Shown: positions 34,202 to 42,851 of the stretch, piece after piece
How the letters are laid out: each line of letters begins with the position of its first letter
How positions within the stretch are numbered: position 1 is the first letter of the stretch
Position numbers and translations under genes: made by a program
Notes under the pieces: model-generated
Told to the model about the DNA's origin: nothing
Databases searched by the model: none
The model's input: the letters and a program-made list of their open reading frames with translations, nothing else
From: Cupriavidus necator A5-1
Lineage (GTDB): Bacteria; Pseudomonadota; Gammaproteobacteria; Burkholderiales; Burkholderiaceae
Reading direction: 5' to 3'
Length of the DNA stretch: 64,000 bases
Assembly: GCF_000744095.1 (NCBI RefSeq)
Contig: NZ_JQLI01000001.1
Span: 2,418,001 to 2,482,000, forward strand

Positions 34202-34825
34202 GTGGCCACAATCCTGATCGTCGACGACCACCCCCCGGTGCGTGTCGTACTCAAGACGCACTTGTCGCAGATGCTGGGCGTCACGCATGTCCTGGAGGCA
34301 GACAACGGCCAGGCCGCCATCGAGATCGTGCGGCAATACGCCCCCGACGTGGTGATCCTGGATCTCGACATACCCAAGATCAACGGCCTGGAGGTCATCC
34401 CGCGCCTCAAGGCCATCCACCCCGGCGTGCGCATCCTGGTCCTTTCAGGCCAGGACCAGAACACCTTTGCGCCGCGCGCGCGCCAGGCCGGGGCGCACGG
34501 CTACGTCAGCAAGACCCAGGAACTGCCGGAAATCGTGCGCTGCGCGGAATCGGTCCTGGCCCGTTATACCGTGATGCCGGAAATCGATCGCAGCAAGGCC
34601 GAGCATCCCGACGAGGACGCCCGCCTGGCCAGCCTCTCGGACAAGGAGCTGAGCATCATGCAGATGCTGGCCAAGGGCATGACCAACAAGGAAATCGGCG
34701 ACACGCTGTTTATTTCCAACAAGACGGTCAGTACCCACAAGACCCGGATCATGGAAAAACTCGGTGCCAGATCGATCGTCGATGTCATCGATTCTGCGCG
34801 GCGCCACCATATTGCGATCGGCTAG
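34202..34825 (+). CDS. NarL/FixJ (LuxR-HTH) response regulator, BvgA-like
   Basis: A 207-residue response regulator. The receiver starts ATILIVDDHPPVRVVLKTHL, with the phosphoacceptor aspartate in VVILDLDIPKINGLEVIPRL and the switch lysine in GYVSKTQELPEIV. The C-terminal LuxR helix-turn-helix is LSDKELSIMQMLAKGMTNKE followed by NKTVSTHKTRIMEKLGARSI. The GTG at 34202 is chosen because the receiver begins directly after it and GGAG lies eight bases upstream; an in-frame ATG at 34145 would add 19 residues. It is followed by an Hpt gene and is divergent from the hybrid kinase, so the three form a Bvg-like phosphorelay. Confidence 0.88.
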   Translation: MATILIVDDHPPVRVVLKTHLSQMLGVTHVLEADNGQAAIEIVRQYAPDVVILDLDIPKINGLEVIPRLKAIHPGVRILVLSGQDQNTFAPRARQAGAHGYVSKTQELPEIVRCAESVLARYTVMPEIDRSKAEHPDEDARLASLSDKELSIMQMLAKGMTNKEIGDTLFISNKTVSTHKTRIMEKLGARSIVDVIDSARRHHIAIG

Positions 34826-34870
34826 CATGGCACATCCGGACGCTCTTGCCGTGCGCCGGCGCGCCCGCTC

Positions 34871-35542
34871 ATGACCGGGGCGCTGCTCCTTGCCGGGCCC
34901 GGCGACGCGCGCTGGGCCGCTGGCGTGGGGGAAATCCTGCGCGGCCTGGGTTTCACCATCCAGACTACGGCGCACGCGCCGGCTGCCACGGCGGACATTG
35001 GCGTGGTGCTGGCCGGACCTGACGGCGCCTGCACGCTGCGCGCCTGGCACGCCGACGGCGCCATCTGCGCCGTGGTGCTGCCCGCCGATGCGCCGACGCC
35101 GGCCGAGCAGTGCAAGCCCGTCATCGCACGGCTGCGCGAACGGGTGACCGAAGCCGCCATCCTGGAGATGCTGGCCAACCACCGCTACCTGGCCTTGTCC
35201 GCGCGCGAGGCGGCCGGCATCCCCGCTGCACTCGCCGAACAGACCATGGGCGACCCCGAATTCGCCGCCGAACTGGTGCACGCGCTGGCGACCTCAACCC
35301 AGGCCGATCTGGCGCAGTTGCGCGCCGCGGGCAGCGACCTGGAAACCCTGCGCAGCATCGCCCACCGGCTGAAGCCTTCGGCGCACTACGCCGGCTGCCA
35401 GTCGCTGCGGGCGCTGGCGCAACGCCTGGAGCATGCCGCCCGCGACGGCGATGCGGCAACCACCGCGGCGCTGGCCGCGATTTTCGTGCCGACCGTGGCG
35501 CGGCTGCTCGATCTGCTGGCGGCACTGCCGACAAAAAAATAA
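34871..35542 (+). CDS. Stand-alone histidine phosphotransfer (Hpt) protein
   Basis: A 223-residue protein. The first 90 residues look like a degenerate receiver-like or alpha/beta domain without the phosphoacceptor residues. Residues 125-220 form an Hpt helical bundle, with the phosphorylatable histidine expected at His165 in LRSIAHRLKPSAHYAGCQSL and the following helices LRALAQRLEHAARDG. It starts 46 bp after the response regulator. In BvgS-type systems the Hpt is fused to the kinase; here it is separate. It would pass phosphate from a hybrid kinase receiver to the regulator, but the neighbouring kinase receiver lacks its aspartate. Confidence 0.8.
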   Translation: MTGALLLAGPGDARWAAGVGEILRGLGFTIQTTAHAPAATADIGVVLAGPDGACTLRAWHADGAICAVVLPADAPTPAEQCKPVIARLRERVTEAAILEMLANHRYLALSAREAAGIPAALAEQTMGDPEFAAELVHALATSTQADLAQLRAAGSDLETLRSIAHRLKPSAHYAGCQSLRALAQRLEHAARDGDAATTAALAAIFVPTVARLLDLLAALPTKK

Positions 35543-35729
35543 AACCTGCAAAATCCGCCGAATTATGGGGGCGGTAATTCACCGGATAGGCGCGCGGCAC
35601 TGCGTTGATTATGCTGGATTAGTCGCGGTCTTTATTCCGGAGCGCCGTGAATAGATCGAGCAGGCTGATGTAATACCCGCCTCAATCGGATTTTCAATGC
35701 GCTGGCGCGGGTATTTTCCGGGGAGCATC

Positions 35730-36236
35730 ATGCACCACGCCATGGCGGCAATGCCGGAATGGGCATCCTATTTCCACCTGGCCGCGGTGGCGCTGCTGCT
35801 GCTGGTGCTGGACACCGCCTGGGCGGTGTACCGGGTGCTGGCCACCCCCGACGCGCGTGCCATCCGCGCGCGGCGCGTGGCGCTGGCCATGGCAGGGCGC
35901 TTGCTGGCAGTGGGCGGCATCTGGACTGCCATCGTCTACGGCCATGGCGCCTGGGAGCGCGCGGGCGCGCACAATTGCCGCCACCTGCCGGCGGTGGATG
36001 CCAGCGCCCGCTACGCCGCCGAGTACTGCTACCTGCGCCAGGACCGGCTGCTGTTGCGGATCTACGATGCCCGTCGCGACGGCGTGCTGGCCCGGCGCAC
36101 CTTCACCAGCGTGGAGCCGGTGCGGCTGAGCTGGGATGGCCAGGCGCTGGTCTACGACGCCGCGGCGCCCGGCGCGAAAGGCCGCCTGCTGCTGCCGCCG
36201 ACAATGCGTGACAAGTTGCTCGCGCGGCTGCCCTGA
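35730..36236 (+). CDS. Uncharacterised membrane-associated protein
   Basis: A 168-residue protein starting at ATG 35730 with GGGGAG six bases upstream. Two hydrophobic helices occur near the N-terminus (SYFHLAAVALLLLVLDTAWAV and ALAMAGRLLAVGGIWTAIVY), followed by a soluble domain of about 90 residues with two cysteines (HNCRHLP and AEYCYLRQ) and short beta strands (RLLLRIYDARRDGVL). The cysteine pair could form a disulfide if the domain is periplasmic. I do not recognise a family. It follows the Hpt gene after 187 bp and may be independent of it. Confidence 0.65.
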   Translation: MHHAMAAMPEWASYFHLAAVALLLLVLDTAWAVYRVLATPDARAIRARRVALAMAGRLLAVGGIWTAIVYGHGAWERAGAHNCRHLPAVDASARYAAEYCYLRQDRLLLRIYDARRDGVLARRTFTSVEPVRLSWDGQALVYDAAAPGAKGRLLLPPTMRDKLLARLP

Positions 36237-36277
36237 AGCCAGCGGCTTCACGTCCTGCGCGCCGGCCACCCCTCGCC

Positions 36278-37024
36278 TCAGCCGTCCTGCTCAAACATCG
36301 CGCGGATAATGCCGCCCATTTCATGCCGGCGCGCTACCGGCATGCGCGACGCCGTGGAGACGATGCTGATGGCAGCGTCGGCGCCCATCGTCAGCGGTAG
36401 CGCATAGCCCACGCCCGCCACGCCTTCGGCGCCCGCCAGCGCATAGCCTTGCCTGCGGCTGCGCTCGACGCCGCGCAGCAGCTTGAGCAGGCTCAGTCCG
36501 CCGGCCTCGTACTCGGCGCGATGGCGCTCGAAGTGCGCGCGCACGGCCTCGTTGTCCATCAGCGCCAGCAGCGCCATGCTGCCGGTGCCCTGGCCCAGCA
36601 GGCGCGAGGTGCCGGTCAGCATGTGGAAGGACTTGATGCGGTGGCTGCCTTGCTCGGTATGCAGGCAATGGCCGTGGTCGCCCATGCGCACGGTCAGGAA
36701 GACCGTGTCGCCGGTCAGCCGCGCCAGTGCCTTCATGCGCGTCACCAGCACGCCGTTGGGCGAGGGGCGGTTCATCGCGCGCAGGCCCAGCGCCATCGCG
36801 GCGGTGCCCAGGTGGTAGCGCTTGCCGGCGGATTCGCGCTCGATGTAGCCGGCCGATTCCAGGAAACGTGCCATGCGGTGCGCCGTGGTGCGGTCGATGC
36901 CGGTGCGGGTAGTGAGCTCCTGCAGGCTCAGCCCGGCATCGTGGTGTTCGGCAAGCAGGTGGAGCAGGGCGAACGCGCGCGCGAGGCTCTGAACGCCGCC
37001 TGGCGCTGAAGGCTTTGTGGTCAT
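36278..37024 (-). CDS. IclR-family transcriptional regulator (second)
   Basis: A 248-residue regulator. Winged helix-turn-helix: QSLARAFALLHLLAEHHDAG then LSLQELTTRTGIDRTTAHRM, and the effector domain with GTSRLLGQGTGSMALLALMD and a late AGVGYALPL. The ATG at 37024 precedes the domain by about ten residues. The gene is divergent from a Bug receptor with a 236-bp shared promoter region that contains a 19-bp inverted repeat, the likely operator. The IclR/Bug pairing parallels that at 9.7-11.9 kb, although no catabolic genes follow here. Confidence 0.9.
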   Translation of the reverse strand: MTTKPSAPGGVQSLARAFALLHLLAEHHDAGLSLQELTTRTGIDRTTAHRMARFLESAGYIERESAGKRYHLGTAAMALGLRAMNRPSPNGVLVTRMKALARLTGDTVFLTVRMGDHGHCLHTEQGSHRIKSFHMLTGTSRLLGQGTGSMALLALMDNEAVRAHFERHRAEYEAGGLSLLKLLRGVERSRRQGYALAGAEGVAGVGYALPLTMGADAAISIVSTASRMPVARRHEMGGIIRAMFEQDG

Positions 37025-37148
37025 GGAATGAGGCGCCGGGGCGGCACGGCGCTGGCGCAGCGCGGGCCGGCGGGGGGACGCCGCAGGCGGTGCGCGCGTA
37101 CTTTGCCCACCTGGTGCAGGGCGAGGTGGAGCGTTTCGAGGTCCCGTG

Positions 37149-37167
37149 GTCGGACGTTACGTCTGAC
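37149..37167. promoter_or_regulatory. Candidate IclR operator in the iclR/Bug intergenic region
   Basis: GTCGGACG, TTA and CGTCTGAC form an inverted repeat with seven of eight matching pairs. It lies 125 bp upstream of iclR and about 94 bp upstream of the Bug start. Its sequence differs from the GTTCT-N7-AGAAC sites of the other IclR gene. A single copy was seen, so the assignment is tentative. Confidence 0.4.
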
Positions 37168-37260
37168 GCGCGCATAACAAACGGCTTCAGACTACGCCGC
37201 ACGTAGGTCGACTAGCTCCCCAAGGAACTTGACAAACTAATGCTCATAGAAGGAGGAGAC

Positions 37261-38253
37261 ATGAATCCATCGCAACGCACCCGGCGCCGGCTTGGCCTGG
37301 GCCTGTTCGCCGCGCTCGCCGCGGGCATCGCCACACCAGCCCTGGCGCAGGTCGATGCCTTCCCCAACCGGCCGATCCGCGTGGTGGTCCCATACACGCC
37401 CGGCGGCGTGTCCGATGCCGTGACGCGGCTCGTCATGCAGAAGCTTTCCGAGCGCCTCGGCCAGCCGGTGGTGGTGGAGAACCGCCCCGGCGCCAACGGC
37501 ATGATCGGCTCGGACAACGTCGCCAAGTCGGCGCCGGACGGCTATTCGCTGCTGGTGGTGGTGGCAGCGCATGCCATCAATCCCAGCCTGTATCCGAAGA
37601 TGACCTATGACCCGCTCAGGGACCTGACCGGCGTCAGCATGATCGGCCGCATTCCGCTGCTGCTGGTGTCGAGCGCGCAACTGCCGCCGGCCAGCGTGAA
37701 AGCGCTGGTGAGCTGGGGCAAGGCCAATCCCAACAAGATGACGTTCGCCTCCAGCGGCAACGGCTCCGGCGCGCACCTCGCGGGCGAGCTGTTCTCGCAG
37801 GCGGTGGGCATGCCGATGACGCACGTGCCGTACAAGGGCATCGCGCCGGCCTTGCCCAATCTCTTCTCTGGCCAGGTGGCGGTCATCTTCGACTCGGTGC
37901 AGACCATGATGCCGCAGGTCAAGGCCGGCAAGGTGCGCGCGCTGGCCATCACCAGCCCCGCGCGCTGGCCGGCGGCGCCCGATGTGCCGACCATGGCGGA
38001 AGCGGGCTATCCGGCCGTCACCGCCGGCAGCTGGATCGGCCTAATCGCCCCGGCCAGGACGCCGCCCGCGGTGCTGGCGAAGCTGTCGGCCGAGATGGAT
38101 GCGGTGGTGCATCAGCCGGACGTGAGGGCGCGGTTGATCGATTACGGCATCGACCCGGTCGGCGGCAAGTCCGACCAGTTCCAGGCGTTTATCCGGGAGG
38201 AGTCGGTGCGCTGGGCCGCGGTGGTGAAGAAAGGCGGCGTGAAGCTGGAGTGA
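37261..38253 (+). CDS. Bug/TctC-type periplasmic solute-binding protein
   Basis: A 330-residue receptor. ATG 37261 follows an AGGAGGAGAC ribosome site. The signal peptide has a positively charged start (NPSQRTRRR) and ends near ATPALAQ. Family blocks are IRVVVPYTPGGVSDAVTRLV, VVVENRPGANGMIGSDNVAK, MTHVPYKGIAPALPNLFSGQ and a C-terminal PVGGKSDQFQAFIREESVRW. It is divergent from an IclR regulator and followed by a convergent tetR remnant; there is no enzyme gene in the same unit, so the ligand cannot be guessed. Confidence 0.9.
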   Translation: MNPSQRTRRRLGLGLFAALAAGIATPALAQVDAFPNRPIRVVVPYTPGGVSDAVTRLVMQKLSERLGQPVVVENRPGANGMIGSDNVAKSAPDGYSLLVVVAAHAINPSLYPKMTYDPLRDLTGVSMIGRIPLLLVSSAQLPPASVKALVSWGKANPNKMTFASSGNGSGAHLAGELFSQAVGMPMTHVPYKGIAPALPNLFSGQVAVIFDSVQTMMPQVKAGKVRALAITSPARWPAAPDVPTMAEAGYPAVTAGSWIGLIAPARTPPAVLAKLSAEMDAVVHQPDVRARLIDYGIDPVGGKSDQFQAFIREESVRWAAVVKKGGVKLE

Positions 38254-38275
38254 GCGGCGAGGATTTGCGGCGCTA

Positions 38276-38877
38276 TCAGCCCCGCATGGCGGCGCGCACG
38301 CGCGCCAGTACCGCGTCCTGCCCGTCTGGCTTGGGCAGGTGCCTGAGCAGCCATCGCACCGCGTCGGCCAACGCATGCGTGTCGTAATCCGGGGCGAAGC
38401 TGTGCTGCGTGGCACCGTGCAGGAAGCAGCGCAGCGCCAGCCATTCCGGGTGCGGCGGGGCGTCCGGAGGCTGGCCGAAAAGCATCTGGGGCACCGCGGC
38501 CAGCGGCGCGCGTACCGCCCTGGCCAGGCGCTCGTCGCCGCGCGCTGCCATCCAGACTTCCAGCATGGCGAGCGAGGTGTGGCGCTGCGGCCGGCTGGCG
38601 AGGATATGCAGCATCAGGTGCAGCCGCACCGAGGGGCTGAGAGGCCCCAGCGCGTCCAGCCGCGCGGCTTCGCGTTCCAGAGCCAGCCCAGCATGGCCGG
38701 CAGCAGGTCATAGCGCCCGTCGGGGAAATAATGGCGCAGCGAGCCGCGGCTGGTGCCGGCGAGCTCGGCCACGCGCGCTTCCGAGAAGGCCGCGTAGCCC
38801 TGCTCGGTCAGCAAGGTGACGGCGGCGTCGATCAGGGACTGGCGGGTGCTGGCGCTGCGTGCGGCTTGGGTGGGCAT
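38276..38877 (-). pseudogene. TetR-family regulator gene with a frameshift
   Basis: ATG 38877 opens a normal TetR DNA-binding domain: TRQSLIDAAVTLLTEQGYAA, ARVAELAGTSRGSLRHYFPD and LLPAMLGW. Between about 38694 and 38677 the coding sense moves to another frame, where ALEREAARLDALGPLSPSVR and the ligand domain (LHLMLHILASRPQRHTSLAM) continue to a stop at 38276. The combined length is 602 nt, not a multiple of three, and together the parts make a regulator of about 200 residues. Either the gene was inactivated by a small indel or the sequence carries an error at this site. It would regulate nearby genes such as the patatin upstream. Confidence 0.75.
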
Positions 38878-38986
38878 GGCCCGATTGTAGCAACGGCGCC
38901 GGGGGCATCCCGCGGGGGAGGCGGACCCCGGCGAAGGGCCGCGGACCCACTGCGGGCTTCGCCAAGCCGGGCGCTGGCTGTGCAAG

Positions 38987-39889
38987 CTAATGCGGCGCAG
39001 CCGCCGGGATATCGGCGCTGCAGCTGGGCGCCCCGTCGTCGTGCGAGTGCACATGCAGCGCGCCCGGCACATGACGGCTGTCCAGGCCCTTGGCCTTCAG
39101 CCACTGCCCGGTAGTGGCCGCGGCGCGGTCGATCAGCTCGCCGCACTTGCTGTAGTCGTAGGGCGAGATATCGAGCGGGCACAGCGGCGGCACCACGCTG
39201 ATATGCGCGCGCTCGGCAAAGTGCTGCAGGTCGTTGACCAGCTGCCGCGCCACCAGCAGCGACAGCGCGTTGAAGGCATGCTCGAGCGCGCCGCGCGGCG
39301 GGCGGCGCTCGGCGCAGGTGAAGCCCGCCGGCAGCACGATCACGCGCGTGGCGCCCAGCGCGATCGCGGTGGACACCGGCGTGTTGTTGGCCACGCCGCC
39401 GTCGATCAGCGTGCGGCCTTCGAATTGCACCGGCGGGAACACGCCCGGGATGGCGGCGCTGGCCAGGACCGCGTCGACGATGCTGCCGCTGGAGAGCAGC
39501 ACTTCAGCGCCGCTTTGCATGTCGGTCGCCACCACATGCAGCGGCAGCTCCGCCGCTTCCAGCCGCCGTGGCCCGAAGTGCCGCGTCAGCAGGCCGCGCA
39601 GGCCGGCCGATTCCACCAGGTGGCCGCGGTTGCCGCCGACCATGCTCCAGACGCTGCGCCAGCTCCACGGCATGATGTCCGAGCGCCGGATGCCGCGCCA
39701 GAGCTCGTCGAGCCGCCCAGCGCCGGCCACGCCCGGATTGCAGGCGAAATACGCGCCGTTGATGGCGCCAGCCGAGGCGCCGATCACGATATCGGGCATT
39801 ACGCCCCAGGCCACCAGCTCGCGCAACATGCCGACCTGGATCGCACCCAGGCTGCCGCCGCCGGCAAATACGAAGGCTGTCTTTTCCAT
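38987..39889 (-). CDS. Patatin-like phospholipase
   Basis: A 300-residue patatin-family lipid hydrolase starting at ATG 39889 (MEKTAFVFAGGGSLGAIQVG). The oxyanion-hole GGGSLG, the nucleophile serine in IGASAGAING and the catalytic aspartate in LIDGGVANNTP form the Ser-Asp dyad of this family. No signal peptide or membrane segment is visible, so it is probably cytoplasmic or peripheral. The C-terminus is rich in His and Asp (LHVHSHDDGAP). The frame is open further upstream, but the added residues hold no domain. Function is likely phospholipid or acyl-ester hydrolysis; RssA-type proteins are close relatives. Confidence 0.88.
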   Translation of the reverse strand: MEKTAFVFAGGGSLGAIQVGMLRELVAWGVMPDIVIGASAGAINGAYFACNPGVAGAGRLDELWRGIRRSDIMPWSWRSVWSMVGGNRGHLVESAGLRGLLTRHFGPRRLEAAELPLHVVATDMQSGAEVLLSSGSIVDAVLASAAIPGVFPPVQFEGRTLIDGGVANNTPVSTAIALGATRVIVLPAGFTCAERRPPRGALEHAFNALSLLVARQLVNDLQHFAERAHISVVPPLCPLDISPYDYSKCGELIDRAAATTGQWLKAKGLDSRHVPGALHVHSHDDGAPSCSADIPAAAPH

Positions 39890-40106
39890 GGTTGTCCGAT
39901 GCGGCGCCGCTGCGGCGGCGCCTTTCTCCCCTTTGGTGTCTGTCTGCTCTGAGCAAAGCATAGGCGACATCGGCGCAGCCGGGCAGGGGCATGCGGTGCG
40001 CCTGAATAACGCAATTAACCGCCAGAAATCTACCCCGACCACAAACTCGGCCGGCAGGCGGTGAGGGTGGCCGGGGTACTGACTGACTGCTTGCAGGCGC
40101 GGACTA

Positions 40107-40853
40107 CTAGCCGAGGAATTCGTCCGAGGCGATGCCCAGTTGCGCGGCTATGTGTTCCACCAGGCCTTGCAAGCGGGCGACCTTGTCGGTCAGGGCCTGC
40201 TGCTCGGCGCGCAGCTGTTCGAGCTCGCTGGACGACACCGTGGCGCCATCCGCTGCGCGCTCGCTGCCTTCGGCTGCCGCGGCGGCGCTGACTTCGCCGC
40301 TTAGCAGGTGCATCCAGCGGCTTTCGCGCGCGCCGGGCGCACGGGCCAGGCGCACCACAAAGGGCGGCGCGTGGTCGGCCAGCTCGTCCAGGAAGCCCTC
40401 GACCGATGAGATATCGGCAAAGGCATGCAGCCGGGCCGTGTTCAGGCGCAGTTCCGCGGCGGTCTGCGGGCCGCGCAGCAGCAGCAGCGCCAGCAGCGCA
40501 ACCGACTGCTTGGGCACGGCCAGAGCGCGCTGCATATTGTGCTCGAAGCGCGGCACGCGGCTGCTGCTGCCTTCAAAGACCAGGCTCAGGCCCTTGAGGC
40601 CGTCGATGGCGTCGAGGATCTCGGCCTCGCTGACGTTCATCACGGGCGCGCGGGCGGTCTTCTGGTTGCAGCCGGAGGCCAGCGCGTTGAGCGACAGCGG
40701 GTAGGTGTCGGGGACGGTGTGCTGCTTTTCGACCAGCACGCCCAGCACGCGGCCCTCCACGGGCGTCAGGGGGCGCAGCGCGCGGGCGGGGCGGTCGCCG
40801 GGCTGGCCGGCGTCAGAGGTGTAGTCGGAAGCGGAATCGGAATCGGAATGCAT
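40107..40853 (-). CDS. yceH: YceH/DUF480-family protein
   Basis: A 248-residue protein. ATG 40853 starts a Ser/Asp-rich leader (HSDSDSASDYTSD), then LTPVEGRVLGVLVEKQHTVP and LSLNALASGCNQKTARAPVM, the family signature with two tandem winged-helix domains. The second wing is LLALLLLRGPQTAAELRLNT. A C-terminal segment from about residue 205 is a predicted coiled coil (SSSELEQLRAEQQALTDKVA). Some homologs affect biofilm or motility, but the molecular function is not defined. It is divergent from the cNMP-domain flavoprotein, with 224 bp between starts. Confidence 0.88.
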   Translation of the reverse strand: MHSDSDSASDYTSDAGQPGDRPARALRPLTPVEGRVLGVLVEKQHTVPDTYPLSLNALASGCNQKTARAPVMNVSEAEILDAIDGLKGLSLVFEGSSSRVPRFEHNMQRALAVPKQSVALLALLLLRGPQTAAELRLNTARLHAFADISSVEGFLDELADHAPPFVVRLARAPGARESRWMHLLSGEVSAAAAAEGSERAADGATVSSSELEQLRAEQQALTDKVARLQGLVEHIAAQLGIASDEFLG

Positions 40854-41077
40854 CAAGGCTCGATCTGGGCTGGAGGGAAAGGATGGCGGCGGGTTCACGG
40901 GGTCGGCCGAGGCGATCATTCAATCCCAAGCCGGCCTAATCCGCAACTGTGCCATGCCCCGCACCGGGGAAACCCGCCCGCAGGCGGCGCACCCCTCGCA
41001 TTCTCCGCCGCGCCGACTACTATCGATAAGCCGCGCCGCCACAGCCGGGCAGGCGCGGGTCCAGACAGGAGGGAAGC

Positions 41078-42838
41078 ATGGCGAGTTCGCAGACGGAAGC
41101 GATGGGTCGGGGCGCGGCGGAGGAGACCGGCGGCGCCCCCGAGGTGGCACCGGAGGCGGGCGGCGGGCTGGAAGCCCCGTACTCCACGCTGGAGACGCGC
41201 TGGCACCAGATGTTCCCGCGCCTCAGCGCCGAGGACATGGCACGGGTGCGGCGCTTCGGCACGCAGCAGTGCTGGCGCGCCGGCGAGAAACTGTTCGCGA
41301 TCGGCGAGACCGGCCGAGGCATGTACCTGGTCACCAGCGGCTGCGTGCGCATCGTACGGCGCGACGGGCTGGGCCGCGAGCATTCGATCACCGAGCTGGG
41401 CCCCGGCCATTTCCTGGCCGAGGTCGGCACGCTGAGCGGCCGTCCCGCGCTGGTCGACGGTGTCGCCGTGACCGACACCGAGGGCTACGCGATCACGCCC
41501 GAGCGGCTGCGCGCGTTGCTGGTGGCAGAGGCCGAACTGGGCGAGCGCATCATGCGCGCGCTGATCCTGCGCCGCGTGGGGCTGATCGAGTTCGGCAGCG
41601 GGCCAGTGCTGGTGGGCCACGGCGCCGAGCCGCTGCTGCTGTCGCTGCAGGCTTTCCTGCGGCGCAACGGCTACCCGCACAGCGTGATCGACATGGACGA
41701 CGACAATGAATGCTCGCTGTTGCTCGAATACACGAACGCGCCGGCCAGCGACTTCCCGCTGGTGATCTGCCCGGATGGCAGCGTGCTGCGCGCCCCGGAT
41801 GAAGGCCAGCTGGCTTCATGCCTGGGGCTGTTGCCGGAGTTCGATCCGCACCACGTGTATGACGTGGTGGTGGTGGGCGCCGGGCCGGCCGGGCTGGCGA
41901 CGGCGGTGTATGCGGCCTCGGAAGGCTTGTCGGTGGCGGTGATCGACTGCCGCTCGCCCGGGGGGCAGGCCGGGGCCAGCGCGCGCATCGAGAACTACCT
42001 GGGCTTTCCCACCGGCATCTCGGGGCAGGCGCTGGCGGGGCGGGCCTTCGTGCAGGCGCTGAAGTTCGGCGCGCATATGGCGATCCCGCTGGAGGTAAAG
42101 GCACTGCATTGCGGCGCCGACCCGATCCGGCTGGAACTGGCCGACGGACGCATGATCCCCACGCACACGGTGGTGATCGCCACCGGCGCGCAGTACCGGC
42201 GTCCGGGCATCCCGGGGCTGGAGCACTTTGAAGGGCGCGGCGTCTACTACTGGGCCTCGCCGGTGGAGGCCAAACTGTGCCGGCAGGAGCCGGTGATGCT
42301 GGTCGGCGGCGGCAATTCGGCGGGGCAGGCGGCGGTCTACCTGGCCTCGCACGCGGCGCACGTGCATATGCTGGTGCGCGGACCTGGGCTGGGGGCGACC
42401 ATGTCGCGCTACCTGATCGACCGCCTCGGCTCGCTGTCCAACGTCACGCTGCACACGCACGCGCAGATCTGCGCGCTGTCGGGCGAAGGGTGGTTGTCCA
42501 GCGTGCGCTACGAGGCCCCGGCGGAAAGCCCGCAGCCCATCGAGATGGACGTGCGGCACCTGTTCCTGTTTATCGGCGCCGATCCCAACACGGCATGGCT
42601 GCGCACCTGCAACGCGGAGGTCGACGACAAGGGCTTCGTGCGTACCGGTGGCGGCGCGCTGGGCTGCGCGACCGTGGTGCCATATCCGCTGCAGACCAGC
42701 GTGCCCGGCGTGTTCGCCATCGGCGATGTGCGTTCGGGCTCGATCAAGCGGGTCGCCGCGGCGGTGGGCGAGGGCGCGGCGGTGGTGGCGCAGATCCACG
42801 ACTACCTGTCCAAGGTGCAGGTGGCCGTGGCGCAGTGA
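41078..42838 (+). CDS. cNMP-binding domain fused to thioredoxin-reductase-like flavoprotein
   Basis: A 586-residue three-part protein. Residues 45-160 are a cyclic-nucleotide-binding domain (QCWRAGEKLFAIGETGRGMY, HFLAEVGTLSGRPALVDG). Residues 170-265 resemble a thioredoxin/glutaredoxin-like domain without active cysteines (FLRRNGYPHSVIDMDDDNEC). Residues 268-580 are a class II pyridine nucleotide-disulfide reductase fold with FAD motif VVVVGAGPAGLATAVYAASE, NAD(P)H motif VMLVGGGNSAGQAAVYLASH and terminal VFAIGDVRSGSIKRVAAAVG. At the place of the redox CxxC of thioredoxin reductase the sequence is YYWASPVEAKLCRQE, so the disulfide centre is missing. It may be a cNMP-gated NAD(P)H oxidase or ferredoxin/flavodoxin-type reductase. 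Confidence 0.85.
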   Translation: MASSQTEAMGRGAAEETGGAPEVAPEAGGGLEAPYSTLETRWHQMFPRLSAEDMARVRRFGTQQCWRAGEKLFAIGETGRGMYLVTSGCVRIVRRDGLGREHSITELGPGHFLAEVGTLSGRPALVDGVAVTDTEGYAITPERLRALLVAEAELGERIMRALILRRVGLIEFGSGPVLVGHGAEPLLLSLQAFLRRNGYPHSVIDMDDDNECSLLLEYTNAPASDFPLVICPDGSVLRAPDEGQLASCLGLLPEFDPHHVYDVVVVGAGPAGLATAVYAASEGLSVAVIDCRSPGGQAGASARIENYLGFPTGISGQALAGRAFVQALKFGAHMAIPLEVKALHCGADPIRLELADGRMIPTHTVVIATGAQYRRPGIPGLEHFEGRGVYYWASPVEAKLCRQEPVMLVGGGNSAGQAAVYLASHAAHVHMLVRGPGLGATMSRYLIDRLGSLSNVTLHTHAQICALSGEGWLSSVRYEAPAESPQPIEMDVRHLFLFIGADPNTAWLRTCNAEVDDKGFVRTGGGALGCATVVPYPLQTSVPGVFAIGDVRSGSIKRVAAAVGEGAAVVAQIHDYLSKVQVAVAQ

Positions 42839-42851
42839 GCGCGCGGCCGGC

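Noticed and set aside
37229-37234. TTGACA as a -35 element for the Bug gene at 37261
   Set aside because: A matching -10 element would fall on the ribosome-binding site and leave no room for a leader.
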